A DNA stretch of 64,000 nt from Liopterus haemorrhoidalis (Eukaryota; Arthropoda; Insecta; Coleoptera; Dytiscidae). The DNA is taken from the NCBI GenBank assembly GCA_963971575.1, contig OZ020622.1, positions 33,262,301 through 33,326,300 on the forward strand. Direction: 5' to 3'. The translations under genes and the position numbers were made by a program. How positions within the stretch are numbered: position 1 is the stretch's first letter; every line of letters begins with the position of its first letter. Below the pieces are notes generated by a model. The model did no database searches, was not told where the DNA came from, and saw only the letters and a list, made by a program, of their open reading frames with translations. Shown here one piece after another: positions 43,110-53,890 of this stretch.

Positions 43110-43229
43110 TAATGAAATAATTGTGGTTACTATCGACACAATATCTTCTTTTCCCAACTATCCAAATATATATATACATGTTTCAAAGAGAAAAAAGAAA
43201 TTCTCCGTTTCTATATCTTTACAGTTACG

Positions 43230-44945
43230 ATGGGCTTCTTTACCAACATTAGTGCAAACTACGGACCACAAGTTGCAAAAGCAATGAAGAATTTCACAAG
43301 AAAAAACAGAAAATTAGCATCAGCCAAAACCAGATTAACTTTCCTAGTGAAATGCAGAAGACAACATGTAACTCCAAAACATGTGTGGGGATACGAAAAA
43401 AAAGTGCAAAATCTCATGATGGACAACAGTGGAAATATTAATAGAGACTTTGGACGCTTCAATGAAAGGTTGAAACATAGTACATTGTCCTTGGAGCTTT
43501 ACAATGTTCATACCGAAATTAGAAAATTGGAGGCAGACATTGCATATTTGAGGGGATTTAGCGTGGAATCGGTTCCTATTTACATACATAATTTTTTTTT
43601 TTTGAGAAGCAAGCAGTTTCATTTAACAAACTAATTCTTAACAAAAAGAACAGGTTTCATGATAAATTTCTTAAAATAAGTCAGAATTTTGAATTTAATA
43701 ACAAAATTAGTACATCTGACGAGTGGTTTATGAACTTGTCTAACACTGAAATTCCGTCTGATGTTTCCAGTTTTCTAGAACTAGGTAGTAAATTTTCATT
43801 ACCATTGAGCCACAGAGACGGGGATGTTTTTAAAGTATTAGCTGAGGTTGAAGATATTTTATCTCTTCATGAAGATAGCTTCAAAGAGGTTAAAAGAGCA
43901 CAAATTACTAATCTCCTCACTAATTACTTTAAAGGCACCCATGGGTCTGAGGAAAATAGATTTAATGCCATTAGTAGACAATTTCATGTTGCTAGAAAAT
44001 TTCTAAAAAATAACAATCATTTAATTCTTTTAAAAGCCGATAAAGGCAATGTTTCAGTTATAATGGATAAATCTGACTATAAACTTAAATTAGAAGCCAT
44101 TTTAAATTATATTAACACATATGAAGTCTTAGATTCTGATCCTACCTCTTCCTTCCAAAACCAGAATAACAGGTTAATTTCTACCCTTAAAAGAAAACAA
44201 TATATTTCTAATGAGACATCCAGAAGTCTTAATGAACATAACGCCCTTATTCCAAGGGTTTTTGCTAATATTAAGATACACAAAGAGGATCTTCCTCTGA
44301 GACACATAATTGATGCCTCAGACGGTCCATTTAAAAAATTAACTCTCTTTATTACCAATATTCTGAAAAAATCATATAACAGTAACAACAAATACTTTGT
44401 TAACAGTTCTTTTGATCTTATCGATGAGCTTAAGGGCACTAAAATCCCTTCTGACTACTCTTTGATCAGTCTTGATGTTGTTTCGCTTTTCCCTAGCATT
44501 ACTTGGGATTTAATATTAAAAGTAATTAATTTAAGATGGAAAGATATCTCCAAATTCTTAGAAATTTTACATAAAATTTACCACTCTTCATATTTTGCCT
44601 TTGAAAACAAGGTCTACTTACAAAAAATAGGTTGTCCTATGGGTTCTAGTGTCTCCGCTATACTAGCACAAATTACGATGGATACGTTACTGGACACAGT
44701 TTTGAAAAAAAATGATTTCCAGATTCCATTATAAAAAAAAAAAATTTGGATGATTTGGTCTTAGCTGTCCCTAGAGACGAAACAGGACCATGTTTTGGCT
44801 ATATTTAATGAATATCATCCTAGCATACAGTTTACCATAGAACTGGAGGATTCTGGTAGGAGAGGCGTACCTTTTCTGGACACCTTTTTCTTTAGAGACC
44901 TTGACAACAATCTTAAATTTGATTGGTACACTAAAAAAACCTACT
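43230..44945 (+). pseudogene. PLE family B N-terminal domain and reverse transcriptase
   Basis: 43230-43600 is the conserved N-terminal domain (MGFFTNISANYG, VTPKHVWGYEKKV). A frameshift in a T run near 43590-43600 leads to an open frame ending at 44734. It carries the PLE-specific RADKG-like LLKADKGNVSVIM, FANIKIHKEDLPLRHIIDA, LISLDVVSLFPSITWDLIL and GCPMGSSVSAILAQITMDTL. A second shift in an A run at about 44735 precedes the catalytic block, here LDDLVLAVP instead of YVDDLLLAVP. Confidence 0.85.
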
Positions 44946-45739
44946 GTAACGAATCGAGTACTCCATCAGAAACTTTCACAAACACCCGTCGGGAGAATTC
45001 CTTTGAAAGGTATTTATTTGGGATTTTTAAAAGGGTATATATTTTTTTTTTAAGAATTCAAATAGATAATAAAATTTTAGAAATTTTATGTGAAGAAAAT
45101 ATATTTTTTAAATGGTTCTTTGTTCAGGGAGAAATTTCTTCAGAGTTATTGCTTAATAACTCTGAACACTAGCGTCCCCTTGAACAAAGCTAAACCCCTT
45201 TTCCACGAAATACCTAGAAACTTCTCATAAAAACACACGACTCTGAGAAGAGGAGATCAGATAGTATTCGGGCTTGTGAGTAGTAACATCTAGGTAGTGG
45301 CATTCATAGAAGCACTGTGTCGATATTTTCTGAGGGTCTACTCAATTCTGTTTGTTTTATCTTATTAATTTCTTTAAATACATATAAAACTTTTAATTAT
45401 CTTAACTTCTTTGTAAATATTACTGTTAATAAATTTAATTCATTAATTTTAAATCGTGTTAACGAGTGTAAACCCTTCACCTTTAAGAACTTTAGTGAAC
45501 AGCTTAGATCCAAACTTAAATACAAGATGCCTGTTCAGTCGGTTGGTAACTACAAATACATATCATTTAATTCACATATCGTAATGATGAACCCTGGATA
45601 ACACTCACGCCTACTACCCGAACTCCTTTAGTCAGTAATCTCACTTCAGTTTGAGATTAGACATAATATAATACCACAGGCTCGCTACCTAGTGGACAAT
45701 AAATGGTACGTTGTAAAGTAACGTTACCGGTTCGCTACA
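44945..45739 (+). mobile_element. Solo LTR, 795 bp, Gypsy-type
   Basis: Begins TGTAACGAATCG and ends CGGTTCGCTACA, inverted at TGTARCGAAYCG, with the canonical TG/CA ends. A perfect 4-bp duplication CTAC (44941-44944 and 45740-45743) flanks it, and the PLE codons on either side rejoin in frame. The stretch around 45525-45620 matches the LTR at 3930-4617. No internal region remains, so it is a recombination product. Confidence 0.92.
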
Positions 45740-45743
45740 CTAC

Positions 45744-46206
45744 TCAGGTAGATATTTGAATTTCTTTTCTTTTCATCCGCTTAAATATAAATTTGCTCTA
45801 CTTAAGACCATGAAACATAGAGTCACCAAAATTTCGGACATTTCTCTTCTTGAAAAAAAATTAAAACTTCTTGCTGAAATTTTCATACAAAACTCTTATC
45901 CGAAAAAATTGGTTTATAGAATCATTTTCATTATAGATGTAACACAAGATCTAGGTCCTGGGGGTGGGGGGTGAGATCAGTAGATCCGACTTCACATGTG
46001 GCAGAACCTATCAAGTACAGGTCGCTCTCATATTTGGGACATATGTCCGATAGCCTTAAAAAGGTACTTAAGTTGAAAAACTTAGTGGTTGCTGATAAAC
46101 CGTTATTGAAACTTTCCTCTCTTAATTCGTCTTTAATATTTAAATATAATGCCACCAGCACTAAGAAATGTTTTTATAAATTAGAATGCCAATGTAACAG
46201 AATATA
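45744..46206 (+). pseudogene. PLE family B RT-endonuclease linker
   Basis: Resumes as SGRYLNFFSFHPLKYKFALL directly after the solo LTR and continues through IKYRSLSYLGHMSDSLKKVL and VADKPLLKLS to the first half of the GIY-YIG motif (KLECQCNRIY). A frameshift lies in the G-rich stretch near 45960. Confidence 0.8.
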
Positions 46207-48410
46207 CAGTAGAAGTCCGATAATCCGGCACGTTCGGGACCGGCTCGGTGCCGGACTACCGAAAATTCCGGTCTATCGGGCGGTAATTATAAGAACAATT
46301 ATGTTAATAATTAAACTACAAATACATACAACAAAGTTTATTTTACATTTCATATAATGTATGTACACGTACTGTAAAACAAATTTCACTTAGATTTAAA
46401 AAAGTCACGAATGTCTTTTTGTTTTCTTGACTTTTGGCGTTTAGTATAAAATTTATTTCTAATGATATGGAAATCAATCATTTCTGAAGCACTGTAGCTA
46501 GTACTAGCCTCAGCAAAAGAGATAAACTTATTTAGTGATTCTGCAGCTTCTGCCCAGCTGATTTTTTCCATTTCTTTTGTTTCGGCATTTGAGTCACTTT
46601 CTTCAAGATTTTGAGTAGGCTGAGGGTTTACTACAATGTTGATAATGTCCTCATCGGTTAGTTCTTGTTCAACAGGCTCATTCTCGTCGATTAGAAGCCA
46701 CTCCTCTACCTCATGTTCAGGCAGGGTTTTCAAGGGATTGTCAGCACTTCTAACGACATCTAAAAGTTTGGTCAGAGCGTCTTGATGGTTCTTTTCCTCA
46801 TCAGTCTGTAGAGTTAGGTCAGATGCAGGGTTTGCAGCTGGCCAAAGTTTTCTCCAGCATTTTTGGAGTGTTGTATTTTTTACCTGGTTCCAAGACAGGG
46901 CAATAGCATAGACGGCATCTTTTACTGTAAACTTTTTTTGAAAATCACTCACGTCTCAGTCGGCATTTAACAGGCCTTGAATAAAAGACCTTCTATAAAA
47001 GCATTTAAAATTTTGAATAACCCCTTGGTCCATGGGTTGAATCAAAGATGTTACGTTAGGTGGGAGCAGAGTAGCAACAATATTTCCAGAAACTAACTCA
47101 TCTACTGGCGGGTGGGCTTTGCAATTGTCCAAAAGAAGGATGGCTTTAGTATCTTCTGGTAGACCAAGGCTTTTGAAGGATTCCTTGACCTCAGGCACAA
47201 AGTGGTGAAAAAACCAGTCTTTAAAGAGGGCGGCAGTCATCCACGCATTTGATTGAGCATCGTATTGGACAGGCAAGTGTGTAACATTCTTAAAAGCCCT
47301 GGGTTTTGCAGATTTACCTATCACAAAAGGGGTCACTAGGTGGTTTCCAGACGCATTAGCACATAGCAAAACGGTTAATGTGTCTTTGTTTTTTTTAAAC
47401 CCCTTGGCTGCTTTTTCTCCTCCTCCAGCTAGTGTAGATGTTGGTAAACATCGCCACAATAGCCCTGTTTCATCAGAATAAATCTGTTCAGGTGTTAAAT
47501 CATTATCAGTCACGATTTTCTCAAACTCGTCTTTGTATTTTTCTGCAGAGTTTTGGTTTGCTGAAAGTGTTTCTCCAGTTACATCAAGTCTTCGAATTCC
47601 ATGCCGAAACTTAAAGTTTCTGAGCCAACCATCAGAATAATTACATTCACTTTCAGCAACTCCTAAATCTTGGCCGAATTTCTTTGCCTTTTCAACAATC
47701 ATTGGCCCTGTTACCGGCTTTCCTTCAGAACGTACTACACTAAACCATTTGAACAATACACTATCTAGCTGTTCCAGTTTTGGTTTTTTTAATGTTTTTC
47801 TAGAAGCCAATTTTTCAGTTGTTACCGATTGAGAAGCAAACTTCATTAGTTCATCTTTTTGTTTTTTAATGTCATAAATAGTTGATGAGCCAATATTAAA
47901 CTCATTCATTAAAACATTTCTATTCCCGCCTTTTTCTAGCCATTTGATGATTTCTAGTTTCTGATTGAGAGTCAGTGTTACGTGTTTTCGTTTCTCTCCT
48001 TTTGAACTCGAAGGCTTAAATTTTGAAAACATGGTCACTGTACAGTTAGAACGAAAATCACTTTTTTTATAAACAGTTTGAAAAGTTACGTTTACTGCGA
48101 TGTGAAACGACACAAAACAACAATACACAAAAAAATGGCGAAGACGCTTCGTGATTGATTAACCGAGCTGCACTGCCCTGAATTTGTTGTGATAGCTGAG
48201 ACTAGCCGGCCGCTAATTGTTTCCGAACAATACCGAGCGCTTCCGGATGATCCAGAGCTATCCCGAAAACTTCCGAATAGCTCTCGAGTGTTTTTATTTG
48301 CTTTAAAGACACACTTTTGGAGAAAACCAAAATTTTTACAATTTTCCGGAGTGATGCCGGACTATCGGGCATTCCGGACTGTGGGATGCCGGACTAATGG
48401 ACTTCTACTG
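46207..48410 (-). mobile_element. Tigger/pogo transposon, 2204 bp, near intact
   Basis: Terminal inverted repeats begin CAGTAGAAGTCC and continue TCCGGCA after a short variable gap, the Tigger type. TA duplications lie at 46205-46206 and 48411-48412. The insertion falls between the codons of a GIY-YIG domain and its removal restores that reading frame. Confidence 0.92.
46386..48032 (-). pseudogene. Tigger transposase with a single in-frame TGA
   Basis: The likely start is the ATG at 48032, giving [26 protein letters not shown]/psq-type DNA-binding region (residues about 18-60, about 85-150) precedes a DDE_1 domain with YSDETG (D187), LLLDNCKAH (D302) and [10 protein letters not shown] (D335), a DD32D spacing. 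One TGA at 46958-46956 after residue 358 interrupts it. The same frame continues to 46386, about 548 codons in total. The TGA could come from CGA by CpG decay. All catalytic residues are kept. Confidence 0.88.
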
Positions 48411-48412
48411 TA

Positions 48413-48722
48413 TATTGGAAGCACGGTACAGAAACTTAAAAATCGTATTGTACAACACCGCTCTGACGCGGAAGTTAACTCCAAGAAATGCACTTTGGGG
48501 GCTCATATTAATAGTACCCAACATGTGGCAAATTTCGATAATCCTAAAATTCTGGACCGATTTTCCCATGATTCTAGTAGATTCTTTAAGGAAATGTGCT
48601 ACATTAATCATTATGAGCATACACTAAATTCTAAAACTGACAGGAAGAATTTACATTCTATCTGTTCTTTTTTGCTTACTTTTAAAAATATAAAAGATTC
48701 TCATGTCAATAATGGAATTTAG
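48413..48722 (+). pseudogene. PLE family B GIY-YIG endonuclease, second part
   Basis: Directly after the Tigger target duplication the frame reads IGSTVQKLKNRIVQHRSD (YIG half with the conserved Arg and His), then KKCTLGAHINSTQHVANFDN, and ends at 48722. Together with the linker ending at 46206 it forms a standard PLE endonuclease. Confidence 0.85.
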
Positions 48723-49023
48723 GGATGGTCGTTGAGATAGTATACATGATTACCAGGTCTTTATTAACCTTTCTTTCTTAATATTCTTAATTATTTGTAT
48801 TAAGAGTTTTCCCGCTCGTTTCTCTTTTCTTTTTCAAAATTTACATTACAACTTTCTGCGCCTGCGCCGTTATTAATTTCCGTAAAATAGTCAAATGCTT
48901 ATCCTATACGCTTGATTTGACTTCATACTTCCGCCACCTAGTAAACTAACAAAATGGCGTCTGCTAAAATGTGACTTAGTTTAATTAAATATCACAAGTT
49001 ATTAAACATGTTTAATTTCTAAA
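48723..49023 (+). other. PLE family B 3' UTR
   Basis: Non-coding stretch between the endonuclease stop and the right terminal repeat. It includes CTGCGCCTGCGCCGTTATT and an AAAATGGCGTC word; nothing else is recognised. Confidence 0.6.
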
Positions 49024-49177
49024 GTTTTCATCTATGAAGTTTCTTTATTTGCGTTCGGTTCTGTTTTACATAACGTTTAGTTATTCTACATCCATGTGTC
49101 TCACTTAAGTATTTCAGTAAGTAACATATAAACTAGGGTTATGTATACATAACTAACTGCATTTAATGTTTGTTTGT

Positions 49178-49220
49178 AGACCTTGAATAAAGTTAGCGAA
49201 TGGCTAACAAAATATAGGCC
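49178..49220 (+). ncRNA. Hammerhead-like stem-loop, PLE family B, right repeat
   Basis: Same as 43066-43109 except that the GAAA box after GCTAAC has become AAAA, which would be expected to abolish cleavage. Confidence 0.4.
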
Positions 49221-49474
49221 TTAATGAAATAATTGTGGTTACTATCGACACAATATATTCTTTTCCCAACTATCCAAATATATATACATGTTTCAACGAG
49301 AAGAAAGAAATTCTCCGTTTCTATATATATATGTCAGCCTGATTTCCCTCTTGAATGGCCAGTATACCTATATATATATAGAGGTTAATATTTATCCCGT
49401 TGCACAATAATACTAGGAAAATTTATTGGGAATGAACGGTGAGGAAAGTAAAACTCAACGTTTACTAATGCCCA

Positions 49475-49510
49475 ATATTCCGATTTGAATTTTCAAATGA
49501 TCTTCAGGGG
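49475..49510 (-). ncRNA. Hammerhead-ribozyme-like motif, PLE family C, left arm
   Basis: Minus strand carries CCCCTGAAGAT, then CATTTGAAAATTCAAATC with one stem mismatch, then GGAATATTGGGC. The GAAA box is altered to GGAA in this arm. Confidence 0.5.
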
Positions 49511-49556
49511 CTGAATATATAATTAGTAAATGAAACAATGACTAATTATATTTTCA

Positions 49557-49600
49557 GCCCCTGAAGATGATTTGAAAATTCAAATCGAAATATTGGGCAT
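49557..49600 (+). ncRNA. Hammerhead-ribozyme-like motif, PLE family C, right arm
   Basis: GCCC, CTGAAGAT, GATTTG, AAAATT, CAAATC, GAAATATT, GGGC. Stem I (GCCC/GGGC) and stem II (GATTTG/CAAATC) are perfect; the palindromic ATAT gives a minimal stem III. The predicted cleavage site is after ATT, before GGGC. Confidence 0.75.
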
Positions 49601-49694
49601 TAGCAAAACTTGAGTTTTACTTTCCTCACCGTTCATTCCCAATAAATTCTCCTAGTATTATTGTGCAACGGGATAAATATTAACCTCTATATAG

Positions 49695-50778
49695 ATGGGA
49701 TTCTTTAATAACATCCGACAGGATTACAACATTTAAGTTGTAAGGCTAATGAAACAATGGATCAAAGAACAAAGAAGAAACATCGGAATTAGAAACAGAC
49801 GTAACTTCTTAATTTTGTGTAAACACAAACTAATTACACCTAAGCATATCACCCAAAATTTAAAAAATCTGACCAACCTATTAAGTGAAGCTAAAGGTAG
49901 AACTTCCTATAGATTGACAATCAACACAAAAAAATTAAATCACAGATACTGAAAATAGAACAAGAGCTAACAGATAATATGGACTAGTGCTATATTACAA
50001 TTACGTAATTCAGACATTCTCCTATCTTCCATTAAAAAATCTATTTGCGAAAAAGTTAACGAAAACACACATAAACTATTTTTTAAAAAACAAAAATTGG
50101 CGGCAGGCAAATATTTCAAAATAATCAAAACCAGACAAATAGTAAAATTCAGAAAACTAGAAGCGGAGTACCTTAAACATACAGAATACAAACCACAAGA
50201 GAATTGGATAAAAAATCTCAGGCTCAGAAATACCGGATTATGTTTTAAAAACCATAAGTCTAGGACCTAAGTTCTCAGTTCCTTCTGAGAACAAATCCAT
50301 ACCTATATACCACTTATTAGCGGACATAGAATATATTTTACATGGGACAGGGGAAAAAGAACAGTACAACATAATAAGAGGACAGATAAATAACACTATA
50401 ACTAATTACATACAGAAAAACCAAGACGCTCCTTTAATTAACACTTACTTCAAAAAAACAAAATGGTACCTAAAACAACACTCTGAAATTCTAGTGGTAC
50501 CAGCGGATAAAGGAGAAGTCACAGTTATTATATACAAGGAAGATTATACTAATAAGGTTATGGATATTTTGAATGATAACAACTCTTTTAAAAGACTTCC
50601 GAGGGACCCCACTACTTCCTTTCAGAATAAATCTAACAAATTAGTTTCCAATATTCTCCTACAAAAAGAGATATCTCAAAAAACCGCCAAGGAACTTAGG
50701 AATCATAATTCAGTTTGTCCAAGACTTTTTGCTCATGTCAAAATACATAAAATGGACCTACCGGTTAGACATATAGTT
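49695..50778 (+). pseudogene. PLE family C N-terminal domain and RT, first half
   Basis: Starts MGFFNNIR and continues through MKQWIKEQRRNIGIRN and LITPKHITQNLKNLT, matching the N-terminal domains of families B and D, with stops and shifts after 49950. 50494-50778 is open and reads VVPADKGEVTVIIYKEDY, RDPTTSFQNKSNKLVS and FAHVKIHKMDLPVRHIV before the LINE insertion. Confidence 0.75.
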
Positions 50779-51015
50779 TTTATTTTATTTTTTTTATTTT
50801 ATACAATTTGGCCATTCCAACAGGACAACAAATCCCAATAACAGGAGTGGCACTAACAAACAGAAAGAAATCAAAGATAATAAAACATCAGGCAAAAAGA
50901 ATACATATATACAAATATAACAATGTAGAACATACTGCATGTAAGCATACATACACATATAATACATATATAATACATATGATATATACACAGCATACAA
51001 AATACATACAATAAA

Positions 51016-53850
51016 TTAAATTAAATTAGAGATCAGTTTTTTAAATTGTGTAAGCGATGTACTGAATATATCTGGAAAATCAGGCAAATCCGAATAATTA
51101 TTATGAAGTGACGAAAATCTATTACTAATTGAATTAAGACAGTAATTTGTACGACTTGATGAAACTGATATTAACTCAAAATTTCTGATAGCGTAAGAGG
51201 GTACTCGTAAGGAGACCATTCTAACGAGATCAGGACAATCAATCAAGCCATTAATAATTTTGTATAGAAATGTCAGGTCAATTACTTTACGCCTTTTTTC
51301 CAGGTCAACTAAATTCACAGAAAACTTTGGAAATTTAATTTTCATATAATTAATAAACCTGTTTTGTATGGCTTGAATTCTGTTTATATATACAAAATAC
51401 TGGGGCGACCAACAAACGCAGGCAAATTCAAGCTGGCTTCTAACCAGTGTTTTGTATAAGGTCATAACAGATAAGGGATTTTTAAAATTTTTACATGACC
51501 GGATAAGGAAACCAAGCATTTTATAAGCCTTTTTAACGATTTTATCAATGTGTATATCCATAATTAATTTGTTATCTAGAGTGATGCCGAGATCTTTAAC
51601 ATTATTCCCAGAACTAATAATAGAGTCATCAAATTTATAATTAAAATCAATAGTTTGCCTGACTCTTCCAAATGACATTTTCATACATTTCTTAACATTT
51701 AGGAATAATTTATTTTCAAAACAATATTGATAGAAATTGTTAAGATCAGATTGTATTTTCAAACAGTCGTTCAAGTTACTTACAGAGTGAAAATTTTTTA
51801 CATCATCTGCATAGAGTAAACACTTACAGAACTTAAAACATTTAACAATATCATTAATAAATATTAAGAACAATAAAGGTCCCAAGTGAGATCCTTGAGG
51901 CACACCGGATGTACAGTGAATCCACTCTGAATTATACCCATTTACTACTACTGATTGAAGCCTATTTGTCAAATACGAAAAAAACCATCTTAGAAGATTA
52001 CCATGAACTCCACAGTTATAAAGTTTTTGCATAAGAATAATGTGGTCTATAGTATCAAAAGCCTTACTATAATCCGTATATATTACATCAACTTGCATAA
52101 GATTATCCATTGACTGTAAAATTGAATCAGTAAAAAATGCTAGATTTGTGTCCACAGATCTGCCGGGAAAAAAGCCATGCTGTTCCGGAATTATTAATTG
52201 TTTCACAACCGCAAATAAATTTTTATATATTATTTTTTCGAAGATTTTTTCTAAAATATTGAGCTTAGAAATAGGCCGATAATTTTCAACAAAATCTTTA
52301 CTACCACTCTTGAAAACAGGAATAACTAAAGCCCTCTTCCAGACACTGGGACACTTACCCTCAGATAAGGACGTATTATAAATCAAACTCAATGGCAATG
52401 CTAAAGATGATGCACAGTTTTTTATAAATATGCTAGGTATCCCATCCGGCCCTGCTCCTTTCTTAGCATCAAGATTTTCCAACATATTTAGCACCTCGCC
52501 AGTGCTAACCGAGATATCAGAAATACAAGAACTACATTGTACACAAGAAATATCATCAAATTTCAGATCCGAGTAAGAAATGTTAGACTCACTAGTGTAA
52601 GCTAATTTAAAATAATTAGAAAAAAGATTACAGATATCCACACCACTATCAGCTACAGCATCATTATGTTTCATTATATTAGGCATATTTACTTTTTTAA
52701 CAGAATTAATGAAACTCCAAAATTTCTTAGAATTTGTTGATATTTCAGACTCAATATTCTTAATATAAACGTCATAACAATTTTTTATTAACATTTTGAC
52801 ACGTTTTCGCAGTAGAGAAAACGTTACATAATAAAAATTGGTTTTAAAATTTTTGAATTTTTTATGTGCTTTATTCTTTTCTCTAATTACTTTAATCAAG
52901 CCAGCTGAATACCAGTTAGGGTAAGTTCTATTTTTTATTGGTTTAGTGCGAACATTGGTACTTATAATTGAATTAATGTAAACATAAAACTTATCAACCA
53001 TATCATCAGTAGACAAACCATTAAATTCAGCATTCCAATTAACACGTGAGATCTTTTCGTTAATAACATTGTAATCAGCTGACTTGAACAAAAACATTTT
53101 CCTTGAAAGATCATCTAAGTTATTAATAAGAGATAAATCAACATAAAATTCAACTGCAGGGTGATGAACATCAAGTTTAGTTAAAGGATCTGTACAATTC
53201 ATTACCGTTATAGAATTCAAATTCGACAATATTAAATCAAGTACTCTATTATTAATATTTTTAATATAATTGAATTGAGCCAATCCACAATAAGTTATAC
53301 AATATATGAAATCAGAAGACCATTTGTGACAAGTATTACAAGATGTCATAGTATTTGACTTATCATTATGTACCCAATTCAATAAGGGAAGATTAAAATC
53401 TCCACAAATTAAAAACTTATCATCAGGATTGGCATCAATCAAATTGTACAAGTTATCAATAAATAAAACCTGAGCATTATGATCTTCAGGTGGTAAATAA
53501 GCACAACATATATGCAATTTAATATTTAAATTATTTTCGGACTTAATATATACAGTTATCCAAACTTCTTCGATGCACGAACGCCACTCAGAATTAACAG
53601 AAAAAGAAATATTTTTTCTAATAGCAACTAATACACCACCGCCAGCTCTTTTTGAAGACGTTTGAGAAGACCTGTCACATCTAACTACACTATAATCACT
53701 TGAAAACACCTCTAAGTCACAAAATGTTGAGTCAAGGTTAGTCTCAGTAAAACAAATTAAATCGTAGTCATGAGACATAGAGTTCACGCGAACAACTTCA
53801 GTCTTCGATCTTAACCAACGAACATTTTGGTAATAAACCGATAAGCCCAT
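51016..53850 (-). CDS. CR1-type LINE ORF2: endonuclease and reverse transcriptase, intact
   Basis: An open frame of 944 codons. The N-terminal AP endonuclease runs from LSVYYQNVRWLRSK through LICFTETNLD, LICGDFNLPLLNW (GDFN at residues 150-153) and DVHHPAVEF. The RT has NYRPISKLNILEKIFEKIIY, VIYTDYSKAFDTIDHIIL, VPQGSHLGPLLFLIFINDI and LLYADDVKNF with YADD at residues 680-683. A C-terminal region with IQNRFINYMK follows. There is no RNase H. The protein would nick target DNA and prime reverse transcription from it. Full length with no break suggests potential activity. Confidence 0.9.
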   Translation of the reverse strand: MGLSVYYQNVRWLRSKTEVVRVNSMSHDYDLICFTETNLDSTFCDLEVFSSDYSVVRCDRSSQTSSKRAGGGVLVAIRKNISFSVNSEWRSCIEEVWITVYIKSENNLNIKLHICCAYLPPEDHNAQVLFIDNLYNLIDANPDDKFLICGDFNLPLLNWVHNDKSNTMTSCNTCHKWSSDFIYCITYCGLAQFNYIKNINNRVLDLILSNLNSITVMNCTDPLTKLDVHHPAVEFYVDLSLINNLDDLSRKMFLFKSADYNVINEKISRVNWNAEFNGLSTDDMVDKFYVYINSIISTNVRTKPIKNRTYPNWYSAGLIKVIREKNKAHKKFKNFKTNFYYVTFSLLRKRVKMLIKNCYDVYIKNIESEISTNSKKFWSFINSVKKVNMPNIMKHNDAVADSGVDICNLFSNYFKLAYTSESNISYSDLKFDDISCVQCSSCISDISVSTGEVLNMLENLDAKKGAGPDGIPSIFIKNCASSLALPLSLIYNTSLSEGKCPSVWKRALVIPVFKSGSKDFVENYRPISKLNILEKIFEKIIYKNLFAVVKQLIIPEQHGFFPGRSVDTNLAFFTDSILQSMDNLMQVDVIYTDYSKAFDTIDHIILMQKLYNCGVHGNLLRWFFSYLTNRLQSVVVNGYNSEWIHCTSGVPQGSHLGPLLFLIFINDIVKCFKFCKCLLYADDVKNFHSVSNLNDCLKIQSDLNNFYQYCFENKLFLNVKKCMKMSFGRVRQTIDFNYKFDDSIISSGNNVKDLGITLDNKLIMDIHIDKIVKKAYKMLGFLIRSCKNFKNPLSVMTLYKTLVRSQLEFACVCWSPQYFVYINRIQAIQNRFINYMKIKFPKFSVNLVDLEKRRKVIDLTFLYKIINGLIDCPDLVRMVSLRVPSYAIRNFELISVSSSRTNYCLNSISNRFSSLHNNYSDLPDFPDIFSTSLTQFKKLISNLI

Positions 53851-53890
53851 AAAACAATTTAGCGTTTATAAATTGTATATCTAGATATTA

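Larger units (their letters stand above)
42914..49325 (+). mobile_element. Penelope-like element family B, full-length with two nested insertions
   Basis: Terminal repeats at 42914-43205 and 49024-49325 are near-identical and in direct orientation. Between them lie an N-terminal domain, RT, linker, GIY-YIG domain and 3' UTR. A 795-bp solo LTR (44945-45739) splits the RT-GIY linker, and a 2204-bp Tigger (46207-48410) splits the GIY-YIG motif. Removing both leaves a normal PLE order. Confidence 0.9.
49375..49693. repeat. Inverted terminal repeats of PLE family C (152-bp arms)
   Basis: Arms 49375-49526 and 49542-49693 are inverted copies with a few mismatches around the 15-base centre TAAATGAAACAATGA. 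Each arm contains one hammerhead-like motif, so the two ribozyme motifs face in opposite directions. Confidence 0.92.
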
